The notes: generated from the sequence alone by a model not told the origin. Positions 1 through 8,522 are shown, numbered from the stretch's first letter. The stretch is 64,000 bases of DNA from Clostridium pascui (GCF_016908015.1 NZ_JAFBDB010000005.1:291831-355830), one strand, 5' to 3'. Numbers and translations: made by a program.

Positions 1-1
1 A

Positions 2-523
2 CTAAATTTAAGAAAATTAAAAATACACTATAAAAGGTATGATAGTGAAATATCAGAAAGAATTATACGCCCTTATGGTGCTGTAGTAAAAAATTCTGAA
101 TGGTATGTAACAGCCTTTTGTGAAACAAAAAAACAAATCAGGATTTTTAAGCTTAACAGAATTAATGATATTGAGGTACTTGATGAAAGTTTTAATATGC
201 CTAAAAACTTTTGTCTTGAAGAGTTTTGGGAAACTAGCAAGCAACAATTTTTAAATCAAGAATCTCATAAGATAAATCATAATACATATTTAGTAAAGAT
301 CAAATTGAGTGAAGAAAAAAAAGCACTTCTTAATGGGTTTTATGTAAGTTCTTTTGTCCAAGCAGATGATAAATGGTTTTATGAAATTGATATGATAAGT
401 TTTCAAACTGCCTGCAATGTAATTTTTCCCTTAAGTGATATGATAGAAGTTTTAGAGCCTCTTGAACTTAGAGAATATATAATAGAAAAAACAAAAAAAA
501 TTTTTAATTTGTATAAATTCTAA
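2..523 (+). CDS. WYL-domain transcriptional regulator (YafY/DeoR type), C-terminal part
   Basis: The reading frame is open from the first bases of the window, so this is the C-terminal 173 codons of a gene that begins upstream. The visible part holds a WYL domain: an RPYG stretch, then NSEWYVTAFC, then a KLNRINDIEVLDESF stretch, which is the usual order of WYL beta strands. It is followed by the WCX-like C-terminal extension ending in a YIIEKTKKI helix. Family members are HTH-WYL repressors or activators that sense a ligand, often a nucleic acid or nucleotide, through the WYL domain. The DNA-binding part lies outside the window, so the target cannot be read. It stands apart from the next gene, separated by a terminator hairpin. 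Confidence 0.8.
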   Translation, partial: LNLRKLKIHYKRYDSEISERIIRPYGAVVKNSEWYVTAFCETKKQIRIFKLNRINDIEVLDESFNMPKNFCLEEFWETSKQQFLNQESHKINHNTYLVKIKLSEEKKALLNGFYVSSFVQADDKWFYEIDMISFQTACNVIFPLSDMIEVLEPLELREYIIEKTKKIFNLYKF

Positions 524-526
524 TAA

Positions 527-552
527 ATCCTTGCCACAATGTTGGCAAGGAT
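527..552 (+). terminator. Rho-independent terminator after the WYL regulator
   Basis: A perfect 10-bp inverted repeat (ATCCTTGCCA / TGGCAAGGAT) with a 6-nt loop starts 3 bases after the stop codon. The following tract is only moderately T-rich. Confidence 0.75.
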
Positions 553-599
553 TGTTTGATATAATTAATCTATCAAATCAAAGAAGGGAGATACTAATT

Positions 600-1049
600 A
601 TGGAAGATAAAATAGTAATCATCAACGGCTTCAAGGCAGTAGGCCTAACTTACTTTGGAAATAATAAAAATGGAGAAATTCCAAACCTTTGGGACGTATT
701 TAACAAAAGCTACAAGGATATAAAGCAAAAAAGTAAATCTATGCTGTGCTACGGTATATGCGATGACGAACCAGATTCAGATGCGAGATTTCACTATACT
801 GCTTGCGCAGAAGTAGACAGTTTTGAAGATGTTCCATCAGGTATGGAGATAAAGATTGTTCCAGAGGGCAAATATATTGTATATACCTATGGGGGAGCAC
901 TAAAAGATTTAGGTGAATTCTACAATGAAATATTTACCAAGTGGCTTCCAACTTCAGGGTATCAGATAGATCACAGACCTCAACTAGAATTATATGATAA
1001 TAGATTTATGTGCAATGGTGAATTTGATATATATGTGCCAATTAAGTGA
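600..1049 (+). CDS. GyrI-like / AraC effector-binding domain protein
   Basis: A 149-residue protein that consists only of a GyrI-like (AraC effector-binding, Rob C-terminal type) small-molecule-binding fold. The start is ATG at 600, behind AAGAAGGGAG; an upstream in-frame ATG at 531 lies inside the terminator hairpin and is not used. Typical features are the PDSDARFHYTACAEV strand, an IVPEGKYIVYTYGG strand in the middle, and the HRPQLELYDN...FDIYVPIK ending of this family. Stand-alone members bind hydrophobic or cationic compounds, and some are hydrolases acting on such compounds. No DNA-binding domain is present. It has its own terminator and no operon partner, so its ligand is unknown. Confidence 0.82.
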   Translation: MEDKIVIINGFKAVGLTYFGNNKNGEIPNLWDVFNKSYKDIKQKSKSMLCYGICDDEPDSDARFHYTACAEVDSFEDVPSGMEIKIVPEGKYIVYTYGGALKDLGEFYNEIFTKWLPTSGYQIDHRPQLELYDNRFMCNGEFDIYVPIK

Positions 1050-1071
1050 TTTTTATTTTTTTATGCATCTT

Positions 1072-1120
1072 AAAAGGTTGCAAAACTATTTATTACATAA
1101 AGATAGTTTTACAACCTTTT
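1072..1120. terminator. Bidirectional terminator between converging genes
   Basis: A long inverted repeat (AAAAGGTTG...AAAACTAT / ATAGTTTT...CAACCTTTT) sits between the stops of the GyrI-like gene and the opposing chemoreceptor gene, with T-tracts on both strands. Confidence 0.8.
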
Positions 1121-1133
1121 TTAATATTACTAG

Positions 1134-2666
1134 TTATTTAATTAATTCATTCATTGCAACTGCTATATTTTTTAATTCTTCAGCACTAGTAGCTATTTCT
1201 TCACTTGTAGCCGCACTCTCACTTACTGAGTCACTTACTGTACTAAACATATTTATAGTATTTTGTGTTTTTTCAACTATATCAGAGTTGAAGATTACTA
1301 CGTTTTCTGTTTCTTTAAGTAAGTTACTTGTCAATTTATTAATTTCATCTATGTTTTCTCCAGATAACTTTAAATCTTCTATCATACTAATTACATTAGA
1401 GACTGTTTCATTTAAAAATTTATTTCCTACACCTATTTTTTCATTATTATCTTCCATTAATTCTTGTACCTGATTTGTCTTTTCTTTGAATTCGTTAACA
1501 ATTGTACTTATATCATTTAATGACTTTTGGCTACTATCTGCAAGTCTTCTAACTTCGTCTGCAACAACAGCAAATCCCCTACCTGCTTCACCTGCTCTTG
1601 CAGCCTCAATACTAGCATTTAATGCTAATAAATTTGTTTGCTCTGAAATACTACCTATAACCGATAATATTTCATCCATTTGTCCTGATTTTTCTTCTAA
1701 AACCTTTGTAGCCTTATAAGTTGTTTTTATACTCTTTATTATGCCATCCATGATACCTAGTACACTTTTTAAAGACTCTTCATTATCGTTGGAAACACTA
1801 ACTAAATTTACAGAAACATTTTTAGTATCTTTTGCTTTTAAAGATACTTTTTGATTTATATTTAGTAATGTTTGTAAACTTTCCTTACTTTTATATGACT
1901 TATCTAACATTTCCTTTGAATCTATACTTATCTCATGACTAGTATTAGCAATTTCTTGAATTGAGTTAGTTTCTTCTTCAATCATAGTTGATAGTAAGTT
2001 GCTTGATTTTAATAGCCCATTTGAAAATTCAGCTATCTTGCTAAGTAAATTTGAAATTTTATCATTTTTTTCTTTAAGCATCTCTTCATTCTCTTCTACA
2101 TCCTTAAGCAGCATAGAGGCAAAAAGAGTAAAAATAAAAATTCCAGAGGAAATAAGTATTATAACCACACTTCTTATAATTAGCTCTCGTACAATTACCT
2201 GTTCATGTGGCAAAATTGAAGGATTAAATTTAAATATTATAAATTGACATATTAAACCTATGATTATAGACAATATGTTCATTTTATTATCTAAAAATAA
2301 TGCTCCTATTATTATAAAGTAAAAAACACTTACCCATAATTCCTTTGATGGAATCATAAGTGTAATATACAAATAATTAATATATGATATTACTAATATA
2401 AGCGGCTTGAACTTATTCAACTGATTCATCCAATTATCACTAGTTTTCACTATTGATTTATAGATAAGTCTAAACATTATTAACTCCAACAGTACTATTA
2501 TTGTAAATGCCGCAATATAATTCCATTTCACCTCATCATATAATCCAAAAAATTTCATACATGCAAAAGTTATACTTGCTGCTAAAGCACTTATAGAATA
2601 GAGAACTAAAACAAATCTTAGAGTTCTCTTTTGATAATTGCCTACAATACCATCATTACTAGCCAT
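1134..2666 (-). CDS. Methyl-accepting chemotaxis protein with polytopic membrane sensor
   Basis: A 510-residue chemoreceptor-type protein. Residues 1-190 form about six membrane helices with almost no extracytoplasmic domain, unlike classical two-helix MCPs. A coiled coil follows, and the cytoplasmic signalling domain carries the conserved hairpin [20 protein letters not shown] and then [16 protein letters not shown]. This is the region that contacts CheA and CheW in known MCPs. No HAMP domain is obvious. The start ATG follows AAAGGGGG at good spacing. The gene lies 55 bases downstream of the KASIII-like gene with no terminator between them, so both are probably on one transcript behind the c-di-GMP riboswitch. 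No che genes are in the window. The ligand is unknown; the polytopic sensor may detect a membrane or lipid-related signal (inference). Confidence 0.9.
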   Translation of the reverse strand: MASNDGIVGNYQKRTLRFVLVLYSISALAASITFACMKFFGLYDEVKWNYIAAFTIIVLLELIMFRLIYKSIVKTSDNWMNQLNKFKPLILVISYINYLYITLMIPSKELWVSVFYFIIIGALFLDNKMNILSIIIGLICQFIIFKFNPSILPHEQVIVRELIIRSVVIILISSGIFIFTLFASMLLKDVEENEEMLKEKNDKISNLLSKIAEFSNGLLKSSNLLSTMIEEETNSIQEIANTSHEISIDSKEMLDKSYKSKESLQTLLNINQKVSLKAKDTKNVSVNLVSVSNDNEESLKSVLGIMDGIIKSIKTTYKATKVLEEKSGQMDEILSVIGSISEQTNLLALNASIEAARAGEAGRGFAVVADEVRRLADSSQKSLNDISTIVNEFKEKTNQVQELMEDNNEKIGVGNKFLNETVSNVISMIEDLKLSGENIDEINKLTSNLLKETENVVIFNSDIVEKTQNTINMFSTVSDSVSESAATSEEIATSAEELKNIAVAMNELIK

Positions 2667-2721
2667 GAATTCTTATCCCCCTTTTAATAATATATTTCTA
2701 TAGCATACCTAATAAATTTAG

Positions 2722-3723
2722 CTAGCATTTGTATAATAATGCAGTCATTATATATCCACCAGCCACTGAGCAAAATACTAAAATATCATCTTTATTAAAC
2801 TTTTCTTTCTTTACTCTATCATCTAAAGCCATAATAGGGCTCGTACAACCAGTATATCCATATTTATCACCAACAAATGTTGCTTTATTTAAAGAAGCTT
2901 CTAGCTTATTTAATGTTAATTCTATATCAGATTTAGAAAACTGGGACATAAAATAATGAGAAACGTCTTTGGGTCTATATTCATTTTCTTTTAATAACTC
3001 AGTTATTAATTCTGTCCATTTGTCTGAAAGAAATCCAAAATCAAAGGGATTCCACTCCATTTTTTTATCATGTGCTTTAATAGTACTTGGAATATTGGAT
3101 AGCCCGCATGCAGGAAATCTAATTGTTTCATTATATGTATCATCTGTAAATACTCTAGATCCTAACAGTCCTCTTTCTTCTTTTTCTTCCTTTACTTCTA
3201 GCACAACAGCAGCTGCACCATCTGCGAGACATGAATAAACAACCATATCATCTTCACGTGCAAAAGGACTTATAAGCATTGATCCAACAACTAAGATTCT
3301 CTTGTATTTTTTATCAGTTTTTAAATACTTTGATGCAATATCTATACCAGTAAGCATACCTACGCAGTCATTATTTACATCAAATACATTAGTAACATTT
3401 TCTGCTTGTAACTTATTTTTTAATATTAATGCACAGCATGGAGTTAAATATTCTGGAGTATCAGAAACTGCTATTATAGCATCAATATCCGATGACGTTA
3501 GTCCTGCATTTGAAAGAGCATTTTTAGCAGCCTCAATTCCCATGCTTATACTTGTTTCATTTTTGGCAGCTAAAGTTCTTGAACTTCTCCCAAGCTTTTT
3601 CATGAGTCCAGCTACATGTTTTTCTGCCCCATAACGTTTAAAATGATTAATGTAGTATTCATTTTTAACTAGCCTCTTAGGATGATAACTTCCTATTCCT
3701 TTTATATAAACATTTTTAAACAT
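2722..3723 (-). CDS. 3-oxoacyl-ACP synthase III-like (FabH/thiolase fold) protein, atypical active site
   Basis: A 333-residue protein of the KASIII family. The thiolase-fold N-terminal half runs from GIGSYHPKR to the nucleophile region DVNNDCVGML, with Cys120 at the expected place. The C-terminal half contains KYGYTGCTSPIMALDD. In FabH the other two catalytic residues are His in PHQAN and Asn in KYGNT. By eye these align here with Ser260 (MSQFS) and Tyr290 (KYGYT). The enzyme therefore keeps the acyl-accepting Cys but seems to lack the decarboxylation pair, so it may transfer acyl groups without malonyl decarboxylation (inference). It is the first gene behind a c-di-GMP-I riboswitch and terminator, and is followed by a chemoreceptor gene. 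The ATG follows GGGAGG. A housekeeping FabH role is unlikely, since no fab genes are nearby. Confidence 0.85.
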   Translation of the reverse strand: MFKNVYIKGIGSYHPKRLVKNEYYINHFKRYGAEKHVAGLMKKLGRSSRTLAAKNETSISMGIEAAKNALSNAGLTSSDIDAIIAVSDTPEYLTPCCALILKNKLQAENVTNVFDVNNDCVGMLTGIDIASKYLKTDKKYKRILVVGSMLISPFAREDDMVVYSCLADGAAAVVLEVKEEKEERGLLGSRVFTDDTYNETIRFPACGLSNIPSTIKAHDKKMEWNPFDFGFLSDKWTELITELLKENEYRPKDVSHYFMSQFSKSDIELTLNKLEASLNKATFVGDKYGYTGCTSPIMALDDRVKKEKFNKDDILVFCSVAGGYIMTALLYKC

Positions 3724-3765
3724 AATTACGGCCTCCCTGATTTGCTAATATTTAAAAACAAAAAA

Positions 3766-3802
3766 TGCTAAAGGAACCTTAATTACAAGGACACCTTTAG
3801 CA
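3766..3802 (-). terminator. Intrinsic terminator of the c-di-GMP riboswitch expression platform
   Basis: An inverted repeat (TGCTAAAGG / CCTTTAGCA, with inner pairing) is followed on the minus strand by TTTTTTGTTTTT. It lies between the riboswitch aptamer and the KASIII-like gene, where a ligand-controlled terminator is expected. Confidence 0.85.
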
Positions 3803-3849
3803 CTTTATTATAAACTTTATTTACAAGACACTGTTTTATTAAAATACTT

Positions 3850-3932
3850 TGGCAACCTGGCAATCATAGGATTGATAATTCATCCATTAGACCCATAGCT
3901 TTGCGTCCCTACTTTTCAATAAGTTTGCTATT
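3850..3932 (-). ncRNA. Cyclic-di-GMP-I (GEMM-I) riboswitch aptamer
   Basis: On the minus strand the segment reads AGCAAACTTATTGAAAAGTA, then GGGACGCAAAGCTA with the nearly invariant GGGACGCAAAGC core, a variable P1b arm, and finally ATTGCCAGGTTGCC. This order (GCAAAC, tetraloop-type GAAA, GGGACGCAAAG, GGTTRCC) is that of the GEMM-I class, which binds c-di-GMP. A terminator lies about 50 bases downstream, ahead of the KASIII-like gene. Whether c-di-GMP turns expression on or off cannot be decided by eye. The same window encodes a GGDEF/HD-GYP protein. Confidence 0.9.
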
Positions 3933-4057
3933 TTCAATATTTATTTGGATTCTATTAACATATTTTACATAGATTTTAATGTATAAGTATATAATCGGCA
4001 TTATTTATTACTTCTTTAGTATATTTTTGTAATGGTAGTTTTTCAAGTTTATTTATA

Positions 4058-5338
4058 CTAGAGACTAGAAGATACTGGCACATAAATATCATTAGAAATA
4101 AATTCGGAATTAATGAGCATTCCATTTTCATATGTTTTTCTTATGACTTTTACTTTATAGGCATTATCATCCCTATTCACATCATTTTCAATTACATATA
4201 TCCTCCTACTTAAATCAGAATTCGAAAAAATATTAATATATAAATTTTCATTCTCAGTATGCCCTTCTATATATATTGGATAGTTAAGTGTGTTTACGAA
4301 TTTAAAATCTATGTTTTGCCAATCAACTGTAGCATCAAGTCCAAGTCCTACATAAGAAGACGGTAATGAATGATTTATTCTATCTATATTTTGTATTCCT
4401 GCTTTTAAAATGGCATTATATAGAGTAGATGACACCTGACAAATACCTCCACCTATCCCTGATTCAATTTTATTATCAATTATAACTGGAGCCTCCATAT
4501 ACCCTCTCTCTTTCGTTCTCTCTCCTACTACATCATTAAAACTAAAAGCCTCACCTGGCATTAAAATTGTACCATTTATAGCATTAATACAAACTTTAAT
4601 ATTATTAGCCCTCGTAAAAGATGATGATTTAAAGCTTGTACTAAACGATGATATGCATGTATTAACACCAGAAAGTTTAGACTTTTTAATTTCAGCTTCC
4701 ACCTCTTTAACGGGTGCCTTTATATAAATATCACCGCTCGTTCCTGATTCTATACTACTCTTAATATGCTCATAAAGTTTTTCTTTTTCAACTTTAGCAC
4801 CTTTTATATCATCTTGTATTTGTATTTTACTTTCAGTATTGATTTTTATTATTGCATTTATAGGATTTTTATTGATTTCTTTTTCAATTTTACTTATAAA
4901 TGCCCTAATTACTTCATCATCACAAGTAAAATCTAAATCATACGACTTATTACTACCAATCTTTATAAGCTCATGTTGTTTAATTATATTTAAATCCTTT
5001 CCGAAGTTAAATGCTTTATCAATGGCATTATCAACACTGTAACTCTTAATTAACTGAAGCTTGTTTATGGAGTAAGTTTTATCATCAATGGTTACATATA
5101 GTTTCTTGTTATATATATTATCTATGTATTGAGTATTAATTATATTTCTTGCTTCATCTTTAGTTTTACCACCTAGATCAATATCAGCTATTTTTATATC
5201 ACTATAAATCAACTGATTCCATCTCTCATTTTCCATACCTAGTCTCCACATAAAACCAATTATTAAACCTAAAAAACTTGAAATAAACCGAAATACTAAA
5301 ATTTTAAAATCTAAAGTAACACGATATTTTTCCTTCAT
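4058..5338 (-). CDS. VanW family protein with peptidoglycan-binding-like domains
   Basis: A 426-residue envelope protein. One N-terminal membrane helix (about residues 12-30) anchors it. Residues 45-220 resemble the PG_binding_4-type repeats that precede VanW domains, with an early SDIKIADIDLGGKTKDEA motif. The VanW domain lies at about 225-370 and contains INGTILMPGEAFSFND, GGGICQVSSTLYNA and a following HSLPSSYVGLGLDA. VanW proteins occur in some vancomycin-resistance clusters and widely in clostridia, where their biochemical role is unknown. ATG codons at 5341 and 5338 are both possible; the GAGGG site favours the second. It is the last gene of a compact three-gene minus-strand cluster. 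Confidence 0.88.
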   Translation of the reverse strand: MKEKYRVTLDFKILVFRFISSFLGLIIGFMWRLGMENERWNQLIYSDIKIADIDLGGKTKDEARNIINTQYIDNIYNKKLYVTIDDKTYSINKLQLIKSYSVDNAIDKAFNFGKDLNIIKQHELIKIGSNKSYDLDFTCDDEVIRAFISKIEKEINKNPINAIIKINTESKIQIQDDIKGAKVEKEKLYEHIKSSIESGTSGDIYIKAPVKEVEAEIKKSKLSGVNTCISSFSTSFKSSSFTRANNIKVCINAINGTILMPGEAFSFNDVVGERTKERGYMEAPVIIDNKIESGIGGGICQVSSTLYNAILKAGIQNIDRINHSLPSSYVGLGLDATVDWQNIDFKFVNTLNYPIYIEGHTENENLYINIFSNSDLSRRIYVIENDVNRDDNAYKVKVIRKTYENGMLINSEFISNDIYVPVSSSL

Positions 5339-5382
5339 CATTCCCTCATAATTTACCCTAAAATTAAAAATATATTATAAAT

Positions 5383-6024
5383 CTATTTTGAAAAAAAGTT
5401 AATAATTTCTCCTATTTTTTGAGATTCGTACTTAATTTCGTATATTTGCTCTTCTAGCATATTTTCATTAATTTTTATTTGTTCTTGATAATCATTAATT
5501 AAACTTGATAGCTTGGCTATTTCTTCTTTATACTTAGCAATATTGTTGTTAGTTTGTTTGTAATAGCAATCTATTACCTCATCCAATAAATTCAATCTTT
5601 GATCTCCATCAGAGAGAAGTTTGTTTAAATCCATCCTGGAAGCATCAATAATATTTATAACCGATTGCTTCACTATATCTTTGGGCAGATTTTGTGGCAA
5701 AGCATTGATTAAATTTTGCAGCATGAAAACTGTATTAATATTGCTGTTTTCAAGTCCATGTAAGGAATATATATCATCTATAGTCATTTTCTTTTTATAT
5801 ATATTATTATCAACTGTCGAAGATTTATCCTCAATAACTGGTTCAACAACTTTAACTTCTTCTTTGTAGTCATTAGCTTCCACATTCACAACGTTATGAC
5901 CATTATTTATCGCTTCATCAAGTTTAATATTGTTTTTCAACTCGGAATCAGTATATTCCGACTTCTCTTTACTAACTTTTTCTACCAAATTATACTTTTC
6001 TAAAATAGACATTACTTTTGACAT
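5383..6024 (-). CDS. Hypothetical coiled-coil cytoplasmic protein
   Basis: A 213-residue protein that I do not recognise by family name. It starts MSKVMSILEKYN, has a low-complexity acidic linker (about 20-70), and then a helical middle segment beginning at TIDDIYSLHGL and including LINALPQNLPKDIV. The C-terminal 60 residues form a coiled coil (KYKEEIAKLSSLINDYQEQI and onward). No signal peptide or membrane helix is seen. The ATG at 6024 is preferred to the in-frame GTG at 6033 because GAGGAG lies 8 bases upstream of the ATG. It sits 35 bases after a small membrane protein and 44 bases before VanW, which suggests a cell-envelope cluster, perhaps with a membrane-associated filament or scaffold role (inference). 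Confidence 0.7.
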   Translation of the reverse strand: MSKVMSILEKYNLVEKVSKEKSEYTDSELKNNIKLDEAINNGHNVVNVEANDYKEEVKVVEPVIEDKSSTVDNNIYKKKMTIDDIYSLHGLENSNINTVFMLQNLINALPQNLPKDIVKQSVINIIDASRMDLNKLLSDGDQRLNLLDEVIDCYYKQTNNNIAKYKEEIAKLSSLINDYQEQIKINENMLEEQIYEIKYESQKIGEIINFFSK

Positions 6025-6059
6025 GGCATACACTCCTCAATATTAAAACTTTACTATAA

Positions 6060-6263
6060 CTATATAAGTTTCCAGACAATCATTTTACCTATCATTATGC
6101 CTAATGCAAACATGATTAAACAAAAGAAAATACACTGAAACTTATCTGTAAATCCATATTGTGTTTTAGACAATTTGTTTTGAAAAAATTTGAATATAAT
6201 CCTACAAAAAATCAGTGAAATTAAAGAAAACATAACTCCAATTAAAAAAAATTTTATTATCAT
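6060..6263 (-). CDS. Small hypothetical membrane protein (two helices)
   Basis: A 67-residue protein with two predicted membrane helices, one near residues 3-25 (FFLIGVMFSLISLIF) and one near 44-63 (CIFFCLIMFALGIMIG). They are joined by a short basic loop containing FKFFQNKLSK. The ribosome binding site is weak (GGATGTG). It precedes the coiled-coil protein and VanW at short distances, so it probably heads the cluster. The protein is too small to assign to a family. Confidence 0.6.
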   Translation of the reverse strand: MIIKFFLIGVMFSLISLIFCRIIFKFFQNKLSKTQYGFTDKFQCIFFCLIMFALGIMIGKMIVWKLI

Positions 6264-6396
6264 CTATAATCACATCCATATTATATATATCGAAGTCATT
6301 TTAGCGACTTTTAATATTTTTAAATTATTTTATTAATTTAATTATATTTCATATAATATTTGTTCTAACTTATTATGAATGTCGTTTTAATACATA

Positions 6397-6443
6397 CTAA
6401 AAAAGCTTAAACATCATTCATTTACTAGTTTAAGCTTTTTTAG
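6397..6443. terminator. Terminator downstream of the ion channel gene
   Basis: A perfect 16-bp stem (CTAAAAAAGCTTAAAC / GTTTAAGCTTTTTTAG) has T-runs on both sides. It serves the minus-strand channel gene that ends at 6486. Confidence 0.85.
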
Positions 6444-6485
6444 ATTAACTCCCATTTAACTTTAGAGAATTTACCACCTATAATT

Positions 6486-7277
6486 TTACTTGCGTGATAC
6501 CTTAAATAATAAAATAGGTATAATTATTATTCCTAGTATGTAGGCGCTTATCATTTCCATTATCGAAATAAAATACATTATATTACCTACAGGATGCATG
6601 TCACCATATCCTACAGTAAAAAAAGTAGTTGCACTAAACCATATACAATCTGAAAATGGCTTAGATACTCTATAGTAGTGATTAATAGGATCCTTAAGAA
6701 AATTTCCATCAAATATACAATTAAGTTGACTAAACGGAAAATTGTGTATAATAAAGTATACAATAGCATTGGCTGCAATTATAAGTATTACAACAGAAAT
6801 AACCATTGCTGATGTTTTTATTATTGTAAATTGCATATTATTTTTACCGTGTACTGACAAATGATTATTAGCTGATAATATTAGTATTATTACAATCATG
6901 TATATCATTATCATGTATGCAGTAGGTATAAATTCCATTAAAATAATCTCAACAATCGATATATATTCTTGTATAAAAACTTTTATGGGATAGTAATATA
7001 CAATTTTAAATAATGTATAAGAAGAAATGGCTATATTAATTAAATTAAGTGTAAAAGTACAGCACAATTCATTATGATCTATTTTCTTCTTTTTTTTACT
7101 ATAGTATCGATATGATATTATCATTATAACTAACAAGCTTATATAAAATAAGAAATAGCTTCTGCATAAAAGTATTAATATAGAGCATAATAAGTTAATA
7201 AATATGCCACTTATAACATTCACATCAATTAGATATACTATACAAAAACATAATAAGGAAATAGCCAGAATTACCAA
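6486..7277 (-). CDS. Two-pore-helix type potassium channel (Ion_trans_2) with extra membrane helices
   Basis: A membrane protein of 263 residues if read from the TTG at 7277. About five hydrophobic helices precede a typical pore module: a helix near 158-178, the pore helix WFSATTFF, the selectivity filter TVGYGD (221-226), and a final helix up to about 257. TVGYGD is the K+ filter signature. There is no cytoplasmic RCK domain. The TTG has no Shine-Dalgarno sequence close by. A strong GGGAGG instead lies 7 bases before an in-frame ATT at 7298, which would add NIIAYN and suggests a non-canonical start. Function is probably K+ or general cation conductance; gating is unknown. Confidence 0.82.
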   Translation of the reverse strand: MVILAISLLCFCIVYLIDVNVISGIFINLLCSILILLCRSYFLFYISLLVIMIISYRYYSKKKKKIDHNELCCTFTLNLINIAISSYTLFKIVYYYPIKVFIQEYISIVEIILMEFIPTAYMIMIYMIVIILILSANNHLSVHGKNNMQFTIIKTSAMVISVVILIIAANAIVYFIIHNFPFSQLNCIFDGNFLKDPINHYYRVSKPFSDCIWFSATTFFTVGYGDMHPVGNIMYFISIMEMISAYILGIIIIPILLFKVSRK

Positions 7278-7432
7278 ATTATAAGCAATGATATTAATGA
7301 TGTTACCTCCCTAAAACTACTATTTTATATAATATATAGTTTTAATGCTTTACCTATTACTAAAAACTCTTCCTATATCTAAAACATGAGATAAAGTCTT
7401 CAGATTATTCCCTTTATAAAAAACTTCATTAT

Positions 7433-7618
7433 TTAAATACTTCTAGCACTCTTCAGTCTTTTTGATGTTTCTTTCGCTTCTAAATGCGTTACCGCTAAAA
7501 CCGCAACAAAAACATAATCATCTGCTGATGTTAATAGAAAGTGATTTTTCTTCATATTATCGAAGAATTCTCTTGTCCTTCTAATTTTATAATCCCATTC
7601 ATACATATATAATTTCAA
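7433..7618 (-). pseudogene. Fragment resembling a DUF4003 protein
   Basis: A 61-codon open frame. Its segment FFDNMKKNHFLLTSADDYVF, followed by AVLAVTHLEAKETSKRLKS, resembles the early conserved part of DUF4003 proteins, which are normally about 300 residues long. Nothing recognisable of the rest is present on either side, and the frame ends just after KSARSI. It is most likely a decayed remnant. The family match is from memory and not certain. Confidence 0.5.
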
Positions 7619-7674
7619 TTAAGTATATATAAACCTTAAGTTTTCTTTAGTATAATCTATATATATAATAAAAA

Positions 7675-7704
7675 GCTATAAATGAACACAAGTTCATTTA
7701 CAGC
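7675..7704 (-). terminator. Terminator of the TipAS-type MerR gene
   Basis: A hairpin with arms TAAATGAAC / GTTCATTTA and a 4-nt ACAA loop, extended by GCT/AGC, is followed on the minus strand by a TTTTTATTATATA tract 8 bases after the merR stop codon. Confidence 0.8.
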
Positions 7705-7711
7705 CATATAT

Positions 7712-8464
7712 TTAAATGTTATTTTGTGTTGAATACATTTCTGATGCTGTATAAAGATAATATGAAAGACCTATCTTCTGATTTTCTAACATATTCCTGT
7801 GAAAATCATCCTGTAAAAAGAACTTTGAAACATTCATAAATGATTTTGCATCCATACTCGCACCATGATTATTTAAAAATGCTATATGCCGTTTAATTTT
7901 CTTTTGCAGTTCCTCATCGTCTGCTTTGATTCCACTCTTTAGTGCATTAGCAACATAATTGATAAATTCCTGTGCTTCTAAAGCTTGCTCATTTAACTGT
8001 TCCACTTGAATATCTTCAGATTTTAACATATCATACTCATATTTATCTTTAAGATACTCATTTTGTTCTGTAAGCACCTTCCCCCATTCCTCTTTGTTGA
8101 GACCTTGAAACATTGCTGATTTATCCATATTTTCTCCTTTCTTAGTAAGACGAATCGATTCTTCAATGGTGTTTAATACACAATCCATTCTCTGCTTGCG
8201 CGCAATAAGCAGTTTTTGTTGATCAATCAAACACTCAATTCGACTTGGTTCATCTTCAAGAGCCTTTTTTATATCTTTAAGAGAAAAATCAAGTTCACGA
8301 TAAAACAATATTTGTTGTAATCTTTGCAGCTCTTCCACTCCATAAAGACGATAGCCGGCTTCTGTCATCTTGCATGGTACTAATAATCCTATTTTGTGAT
8401 AGTGATGGAGTGTTTTCACTGTTACTCCTGTTAACTCTGCAATTTCTTTAACCGTGTATTCCAT
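7712..8464 (-). CDS. MerR family regulator with TipAS drug-sensing domain
   Basis: A 250-residue regulator. Residues 1-70 form the MerR winged helix (YTVKEIAELTGVTVKTLHHY, GYRLYG), and 75-108 the dimerisation coiled coil. Residues 115-250 form a TipAS domain, beginning MFQGLNKEEWG and ending in YYLYTASEMYS. In Streptomyces TipAL and B. subtilis Mta-like proteins this domain binds thiopeptides or other hydrophobic drugs and switches the MerR module on. The start ATG follows GAGGTGAG. A 19-bp palindrome between its own -35 and -10 elements indicates autoregulation. The adjacent flavin reductase gene upstream may be a second target, but this is not shown. Confidence 0.9.
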   Translation of the reverse strand: MEYTVKEIAELTGVTVKTLHHYHKIGLLVPCKMTEAGYRLYGVEELQRLQQILFYRELDFSLKDIKKALEDEPSRIECLIDQQKLLIARKQRMDCVLNTIEESIRLTKKGENMDKSAMFQGLNKEEWGKVLTEQNEYLKDKYEYDMLKSEDIQVEQLNEQALEAQEFINYVANALKSGIKADDEELQKKIKRHIAFLNNHGASMDAKSFMNVSKFFLQDDFHRNMLENQKIGLSYYLYTASEMYSTQNNI

Positions 8465-8484
8465 GATTTCTCACCTCGTATATA

Positions 8485-8515
8485 ATCTTAAGCTCTTACC
8501 TAAGGTAAGAGTCAA
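8485..8515 (-). promoter_or_regulatory. MerR-type promoter and operator of the TipAS regulator gene
   Basis: The minus strand carries TTGACT (8510-8515) and TAAGAT (8485-8490) separated by 19 bases. Overlapping the spacer is a perfect 9+1+9 palindrome CTCTTACCT-A-AGGTAAGAG (8493-8511). An overlong 19-bp spacer with a centred palindrome is the hallmark of promoters that MerR proteins activate by DNA untwisting. Confidence 0.85.
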
Positions 8516-8522
8516 GGATTTA

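Noticed and set aside
994..1473. Plus-strand open frame opposite the first MCP gene
   Set aside because: It is the antisense shadow of a well-supported chemoreceptor gene, with no ribosome binding site.
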